64,000 nucleotides of DNA, taken from Paracyclopina nana. Its lineage: Eukaryota; Arthropoda; Copepoda; Cyclopoida; Cyclopettidae. Position numbers and translations under genes: made by a program. The notes under the pieces were generated by a model. The model worked only from the letters and a program-made list of their open reading frames with translations. It was not told where the DNA came from and did not search any database. Positions 58,393 through 64,000 of this stretch are shown here, one piece after another (the first letter of the stretch is position 1; every line of letters begins with the position of its first letter). Where the stretch lies: assembly GCA_019096065.1 (NCBI GenBank), contig JAGUCH010000004.1:4340001-4404000 (forward strand), in the 5' to 3' direction.

Positions 58393-58887
58393 ATGGAAGC
58401 GCAAACAGAGCAAAAAAAGGTGTTTACTCTTGTCTATGTAATGGAAGAGGATGAAGTTTTGCTTGGGCTCAAAAAACGTGGGCTGGGACAAGGAAAGTGG
58501 AATGGTTTTGGAGGCAAGCCTGATGTTGGTGAGACAATTGTTGATTGCGCAGTTCGGGAGGTGAAAGAAGAATGTGGCCTCTCATTGAACCCGGCTGATT
58601 TGGAGCTTATGGCAATCATTGATTTCGAATTCAAGGGTGACCCAGTTCGGTTTGAGCAGCATGTCTTCAGAGTCTATCGTTTTAGTGGCAACCCGAGCGA
58701 GTCTGACGAAATGGAGCCAAAGTGGTATAAAATCTCAGAAATGCCATATGCGGCAATGTGGGCAGATCAACCGGTTTGGCATCCCTCTTTTTTTGGAGGG
58801 CAGAAATTTCGAGCTCATTTCCTTTTTGAGGGTACCGAGAAGATGTTGAGTCATTCCCTCGTGCCCGTGCAGCATTTGTACATTTGA
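58393..58887 (+). CDS. MTH1-type Nudix hydrolase, copy 2 (altered base-recognition residue)
   Basis: Tandem paralog of the preceding gene, intronless, 164 aa, roughly 70% identical at protein level by eye and aligned without gaps. The Nudix box is intact (Gly41, Glu47, Arg55-Glu56, Glu59-Glu60, Gly62). The MTH1 frame is kept (GLGQGKWNGFGGK, DFEFKGDP, ESDEMEPKWY), but the motif that recognises the oxidised base reads AMWADQPVWHP: Asp125 is kept and the second Asp is Gln126. Catalysis should remain; substrate preference may differ. The C-terminus gains two residues (HLYI). Convergent with the transgelin gene downstream. Confidence 0.93.
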   Translation: MEAQTEQKKVFTLVYVMEEDEVLLGLKKRGLGQGKWNGFGGKPDVGETIVDCAVREVKEECGLSLNPADLELMAIIDFEFKGDPVRFEQHVFRVYRFSGNPSESDEMEPKWYKISEMPYAAMWADQPVWHPSFFGGQKFRAHFLFEGTEKMLSHSLVPVQHLYI

Positions 58888-59284
58888 CCACCATATTTGC
58901 ATCATCTGGTTTGACGAGTGCATAAAAAGGCAGCATCACGAGTGCCAGAATCAATCCATCATTTATTTTTCGTGACACGATGATTGCTACTTACAAAATA
59001 CAATAAAAAGGCATGTTGGTGTTGAAAAAATGCAGCTTCCAGATAAATACTACACGGTTCGCGTGGCAAGTGGGAAAATGATAGAGTTCATTATATATCG
59101 ATTGTTTTGCTTCTTTTTTGTATCTTCATCCCCGTTCGTTTGTTTGTTCGTTGGAAAGCAGTAAATTGTTGGCTGATTGTGTGATAACGAGGCTCTATAG
59201 GATATTTCCACGTGTGTTTTCACGAACGATGTTGCAGCTTTTCAAACTCTGTAATTATAGACGTGGCTCTTTTCTCTGTGTCTA
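58888..59284. other. shared convergent 3' region
   Basis: About 400 bp of 3' UTR of NUDT1 copy 2 (plus) and transgelin (minus). No other feature seen. Confidence 0.45.
59002..59007 (+). terminator. poly(A) signal AATAAA for NUDT1 copy 2
   Basis: AATAAA about 115 bases past the stop. A minus-strand AATAAA at 58967-58962 may serve the convergent transgelin gene, so the two 3' ends probably overlap. Confidence 0.5.
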
Positions 59285-60932
59285 TTAAATGTTATCTTGC
59301 TCATTACCATCGGGTCTGATTTGGCGGCCAGTTCCATAAGCGGTCATACCGGCCTGGCTGGCTCCCTTGTTCGATCCGTACTGAAGGCCAATCACAGACT
59401 GACCGGCCTTTAGCGTGGCCTCGTCGAATTCGCGCTTGTTCTGCGTGGCCATTTTCTTGCCAATGACTGGGCCGTCGTAGCCTTTCTTCTGGGCAACTCC
59501 GCCCAACGCGTAAAAGTTGTCCACGATCATATAGAGGTTTTTGGCCTCGTAAAGGTCATTCACTTGGAACAGATCTTGGGCAGCCAGGCCGTAGGCCTCA
59601 CAGCCTTTGAGATACAACTCGATGTTCTCCCTCTGCTTGAAGGGTGTGTTCAGGGTGTTGATTTTTTTCACAGAACCTGGCTGAAGCCTATTGATGAGCC
59701 TGAAAAATGCCAATTAAAACCTTTCGTTTGGAATGCCCTTAATATAAATATTGACATACTCGCAAATGAGGGTTCCATCCTTGAGGATGACTCCAAACTC
59801 ATTTTGATCACTGATTTGGCTGCCTTGAGGGTAGCTGATTTTCTTGTCGGTCACGGCCTCAATCCAGTCCAAGCATTCTTGCGCGCGTTCCAGGCTAAAT
59901 TTGGCTGCAGACTGGAATAAAAAAATCGCTCGGGCTCAATATATGGCATTGCGGAAGGGACATAAACATAGTGCGCAAACGGCAGGAATCTGCCATAGAT
60001 GGCGCTGCATAAAAGGGGACTTCTTCTATAAACATAAAAGCCGTTGGGCTGCTGAAAAGCAGATTATTGGGCTGCAGCTCGTAGATGACAGGCCCTTAAC
60101 CTGAGCTCGTTTGTGCCTCCATTATAAATTACTGATAAGAGATAACAAGCAAATGGGGCCGAAAATGGCCAATCGGAGTATTTTTCGCCCCTCGCAGCGA
60201 AGATAAGAGGTGCATTTTTGAAAGAAGGAAAAAAGACCGCATGGCTTCTATTTTCGAAAATATGCATTTGGGTTCTATATGCCACACAGCTAGCTTCCTT
60301 ATCTGCGATAATTTCAAGTGGCCAGCTTCATCCATAGTGACTTGATTGAGTCCTAGGCACTTGCAAGGTCACCCACTATCCTTATACGCGCGTTCCTTGC
60401 GCACACCATACCAACAAATGGACCTTTACTGCATTTTTGGCTAGAAGCTTCCGACTGTAGTTGTAGAACATCGAGTCAAGTAAAAAAAACGCGAGGAAAA
60501 ATTTCCGCCCAAAATGCAAAGTTGCGGCTCCCACGCGCTCACAAAGCATGGTTACTTCGAAAAAACCGTATATCTCCACCCTCGAGCTTGCATCTCCAAA
60601 TGCATCTTAACCTTGCAGCTTTGCGAGCAATTTTTGGAAATTGTTACTGCTTCCTTCCTTTTGTCAATGCTAATGAAAAGAATAGCAATTGTGCAATTCA
60701 CGTGTCTACCTCAAAACAGAGTATCTTGCAGTTTTGTCAATTGTCATTAAAGGTCGGATTTCACTTGTGAATCATCCAGTGCAGCTGAATTGCTTTGTTG
60801 AAAAATGTCTCAACCCCGAGGAATTTCCTGCTGCTGACGACCGCATTTTTGTAATCAGTAATGTTCTCATATGCTCTTTACCTTTAGAGCACACTCCCGA
60901 CTAAGTCCATAGGCTGGCCCGCTGTAAGCCAT
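59285..60932 (-). CDS. transgelin / muscle protein 20 (Chd64-Mp20 family)
   Basis: Actin-binding calponin-family protein of muscle and other contractile cells. Three exons, 60932-60882, 59911-59760 and 59699-59285, total 618 nt (205 aa) in frame. Exon 1 encodes MAYSGPAYGLSRECALK, the conserved N-terminus of transgelins and myophilin. Exon 2 begins the single calponin-homology domain (AKFSLERAQECLDWIEAVTD, then EFGVILKDGTLICE). Exon 3 completes it (LINRLQPGSVKKINTL, DLFQVNDLYEAKNLYMIVDN) and carries the C-terminal calponin/CLIK repeat VIGLQYGSNKGASQAGMTAY. Closest in memory to Drosophila Chd64. The first intron is about 970 nt; the second is 60 nt with GTATGT...TTTTTCAG. Confidence 0.96.
59993..60008 (+). 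promoter_or_regulatory. CTCF-like motif in transgelin intron 1
   Basis: CCATAGATGGCGCTGC contains the TAGATGGCGC core shared with the pair at 10325-10370. One base is missing relative to the full CTCF consensus. Binding is not shown. Confidence 0.3.
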
Positions 60933-63900
60933 GATTGTTGTCACTCTGATTGAAAGACCGCGAGGCTGCAGGTGGAATGAGGTCGCCAAAACGTGAAGAG
61001 GCCTCTACCTCTGGGAGCAACGACTGGAAACGACTGAGGCTACGATGACTTAGTCGGCGACGGCCTTAGCGAAGCCAGCCTAGACACTGCTGCACTACAC
61101 CAAGGCACCGCGCGGAGCGCGCATTTGCATCGACTCCATACGGACAATGGGCTACTAAAAAAGCGACATTGACAGCTCGTAAACCGCAATATATGCGCGT
61201 AGTTTATCGTGCATCGCATGCATGCAGCTTGTAAGTTGTTGCCTCAAATCCGCTTGAAACGGATTCCGCGTTGTTCATTAAATTCAGCTTTTAACGGGAG
61301 TGACTCAATTTTTCCGTTATCAAAGCGTGCTATTTTGCCGTAGCATGATTAATTCATCCTCAAGGATTAAAGCTAAGGAAAAATGCAACGAGTAATTTGT
61401 TCGCGAATCCAAACTTATGCGATGATCGAGCACTTTTAATCGCGGCTGAATCATCGAGCAGTTCGAATGTTAGGCCGTTTTCCGTGGCATATGGTCGATA
61501 CAAGTGTAGTTTTCATGACATCATGCGTTTCTTTTGATGCTTATCTGTCGCCGCGTCGATTTTGTTCGCGTGAGTCCGCGCCCCCAAATCCATCCTGGGA
61601 TCGAGCGAGCTAATCTTGAGCACCTCTTTTAAGGCATCGAAGGTAGCGAGCGAGGGAGGGCTCGCGCCGACCTATGACTCATCCTGGATACCCTCCACCA
61701 TCTCTTCCGTCATCTCCACCACCAATGCAATGGACCATTGTCAACGCGAATCCCCAATTTGACCGTGAAATTAACCATATTGCAGGCGCGTTAACTAGGC
61801 TGCTGGTCGATCCTAATTATTGGCGAGGTCATATTCTCGCTCATTGGCTATAATGTAGCCTCCTTAGTTCGGCCCAAACGATTCCTCTTGGCTACTATAA
61901 GAACTAAACTACAGAATCGTAGATAAGGCGCGCTTGCAACTTTCGCCTTCTCGATAAATAGGAAGATTTCAAACGCAAATCACCAAACCTTTCGTGTTTT
62001 TAATATATGCCTATGTGCGCTCGAATGAAAGCTTGGCTTATTTTACTAAATCATGACTTTTTTTAATTGAGCTTACATGTAAGACATTTTTTTCGCGTGG
62101 ATTTTTGCAATGGTATGCGCTGAACGGAATTAGAGAATGCAATGCGTCGTCTAGGCTACCATATTTCAGCGGGTCAAAATGCATGCAGGCATGTAAGAAA
62201 AATTTTTCAAGCTTCGCTGAAAGTGAAAGAGCTATACCTTCCAAAAAGCTTCATTTGACGCGCGCGCAGGAATGATGCATTTCCATATCGCGAAGTGAGC
62301 AATAGCGGAAAGCGCTCTAATTATCGCAGTACTAGTGCGGGAAAGCTTGACTTGCTACGTTGACAAAGTGGATTTGCCTCCTATAGCTATCATAACATGA
62401 GCTCTGTCTGTTTCGGCAGAAATGGACCAGATTTTACTATCAATGTTGTTTCGAACTCTTGATGTTCTAATTTCGTAATGCAAATTTTAAATGAATGTCA
62501 GGAGTGAACGGTGTATCATCGGTTCTATGCCATAAAAGCTAGCTAGGCTTTCCTTTTCCAGTTCCTCTTCTCTAATAGTGCCATTTTAAGCAAAGAAAGT
62601 GCTCTTCTCTTCATGTGCAGCCATCCTTTCTTTGTTCTCAAACGTCCTTGGCCTTTTTGCGAAAATCTTTACCTCGCGGAGTTGCGCGCGCGCGCATCCG
62701 CAGAAGTGACAGCGTGCGAAATCGGGTCTTTTTGCACGCGTCGCCAAGGCCGTGGTGGCGAGCATCCTCCGTCCGTCGGCGGAGAGAGAGGTCATTGCAG
62801 CCTTCAAATCATCGATCAGCGGAATTTCGAGAAAGCTCCACCTCAAAAGTCGAACGAGGCCGAAGAAGAGAAGCTGCAAGTTGGAGGCTGAGTGACCTCG
62901 TTCTTAGCGTGTCGAGGTCATTGGCCGGTGTTGCCAGGCGGTTGACCTCGCGCTAAAAAAGCGCATTTTTTACCTGAGGGGAAAGGAGAGCATAATACTC
63001 TCCGAGGGCCGTGGCTTGGGCCCCTCGCGGAGAGGGTGGAGGCCGTTTGAAGGACGTTTTGCGAGGGGAGCCTCGGTAGAGAGATAGGGCGGCCTCTTTG
63101 TCGTGCTCGCCAAGGTCGTCCAAGGAGGGGAACGCGAACCCTTCTTGCGCAATGCCAGCTTCGCTGCCTTTCGCGCACCTACTACTCTACTTCTACGGTG
63201 CTTGAGGAGCTCTCTACATATTAAGGCTGCGATGCGGAGCGAGCCTTTTCACATGCATCTGGCTGCAGCTTCTGTCTTGCCATTACGGTCACCATAATGC
63301 TCTAATGCTCATTATCAGAAAATCTTCATTATCTCATAAACTCGTCCATTTCGATGGTTTTCGGATTTTTAGCCAGCAGAACGGGGAGCCAAAAACTGCG
63401 ACGCCTCGAACTTGTCGAAGCACCAACGTATTTCGAATGCCTTCCTGATTATGGATATAGTCGATAAGGACGCATGATTATTGGCGTTCGCGGCCTCTCG
63501 GGCCAGCGAAGTGGCATTCGCACGTGCTCTCTCCTATTATACACACACATGCTCTCTTCTTCTCCTTTTGCAATTGCGGAGGGCGGGTAATCATGGAGGC
63601 TACTACAATTCGGGAAACGAGGACATGCTTCTCAACGTGGACTCGTCCACGCGCGGGGAGAGAGCAACATGGACTCGTCCTCGCGAGGGAGGAGGGGGCG
63701 TGCCCCGCACGCCACCCTCCTTTTCACGCGTGACCTCGAAAGCGCGCGGCACGCGCCTCCTTCGCATGAGGGTAAATGAGGTCGAACCATCCTCGCGGCT
63801 CGCGCTACATAATGGCTACATTGTTGCGCTTCACGCTCGCCGAGCTAAAAAGCACTGAAGCTAGGAAAGGGGATCGAGGTCGTAGACCACTTTTGCGATT

Positions 63901-64000
63901 TGTCTCTTTGCAAAGGGGAGCGGCTACCCTTAATATATGCATATGCGAGGGAAAACCGTCATATAGGTCAACAACAACAGCGAGGTTATTTATCGCGAGT
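60933..64000. other. transgelin 5' flank and unassigned sequence
   Basis: About 3 kb without a supportable gene. It becomes GC- and CpG-richer from about 62.6 kb (runs such as GTTGCGCGCGCGCGC near 62683), where overlapping open frames exist on both strands. They have low-complexity, Arg-rich or unrelated composition, no motifs and mostly non-ATG starts. Possibly the promoter or CpG-rich start of a gene beyond the window edge. Confidence 0.5.

Noticed and set aside
62586-62956. Overlapping open frames on both strands at 62.6-63 kb
   Set aside because: Several frames are open simultaneously, a sign of composition rather than coding; no recognisable residues.
63481-63858. 125-codon plus-strand frame in the GC-rich right end
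   Set aside because: Starts at TTG, is Arg/Ala-rich and low-complexity, with no domain; GC-rich DNA gives long open frames by chance.

Overview
The window is animal nuclear DNA, most probably from an arthropod and perhaps a crustacean. Genes have GT-AG introns and AATAAA/ATTAAA poly(A) signals. The set includes a Dscam-family receptor, a Chd64/Mp20-type transgelin and typical metazoan housekeeping genes. Exon boundaries were read by eye from splice signals, reading phase and remembered family alignments. Most junctions keep the frame exactly; treat them as accurate to a few bases. The species cannot be fixed from the sequence.

0-28 kb: a two-exon bestrophin chloride channel (minus), an unrecognised single-exon ORF (minus), then a Dscam-type receptor on the minus strand with 28 coding exons (6795-27750). 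The Dscam exons give about 1857 aa: nine Ig domains, four FN3, a tenth Ig, two FN3, one TM helix and a cytoplasmic tail. The positions that are hypervariable arrays in insect/crustacean Dscam1 (Ig2, Ig3) are single exons. The Ig7 exon is present twice in tandem, both copies exactly 294 nt and phase 1-1. That is the arrangement of a two-choice mutually exclusive exon, as known for fly Dscam2. The 4.3 kb intron between the two FN4 exons is almost filled by an antisense six-exon gene for an unrecognised secreted, Gly/Ser/Ala-rich precursor with two furin-type sites.

28-41.6 kb: a gene-poor stretch with an (AC)n microsatellite, a perfect 20-bp palindrome, a hAT-type MITE with an intact 8-bp target duplication, and a second terminal-inverted-repeat element. 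Dscam 5' exons may lie here.

41.6-52 kb: compact housekeeping block. RING1/Sce (minus); MTG1 mitochondrial GTPase (minus), with a seven-unit polyubiquitin gene nested in its first intron on the same strand; Elongin B (plus, divergent from MTG1); an F-box protein and B4GALT7 (both minus, 100 bp apart); FKBP12 (plus).

52.4-54 kb: a cluster of inverted-repeat (foldback) sequences enclosing three tRNA-like Pol III units, each followed by a T-run.

54-61 kb: mostly intronless genes. An E-Syt-like SMP/C2 protein (minus) diverges from TRMT6 (plus); TRMT6 is followed by two tandem MTH1/NUDT1 copies (plus); these converge on a three-exon transgelin (minus). The last 3 kb contain no gene I can support.
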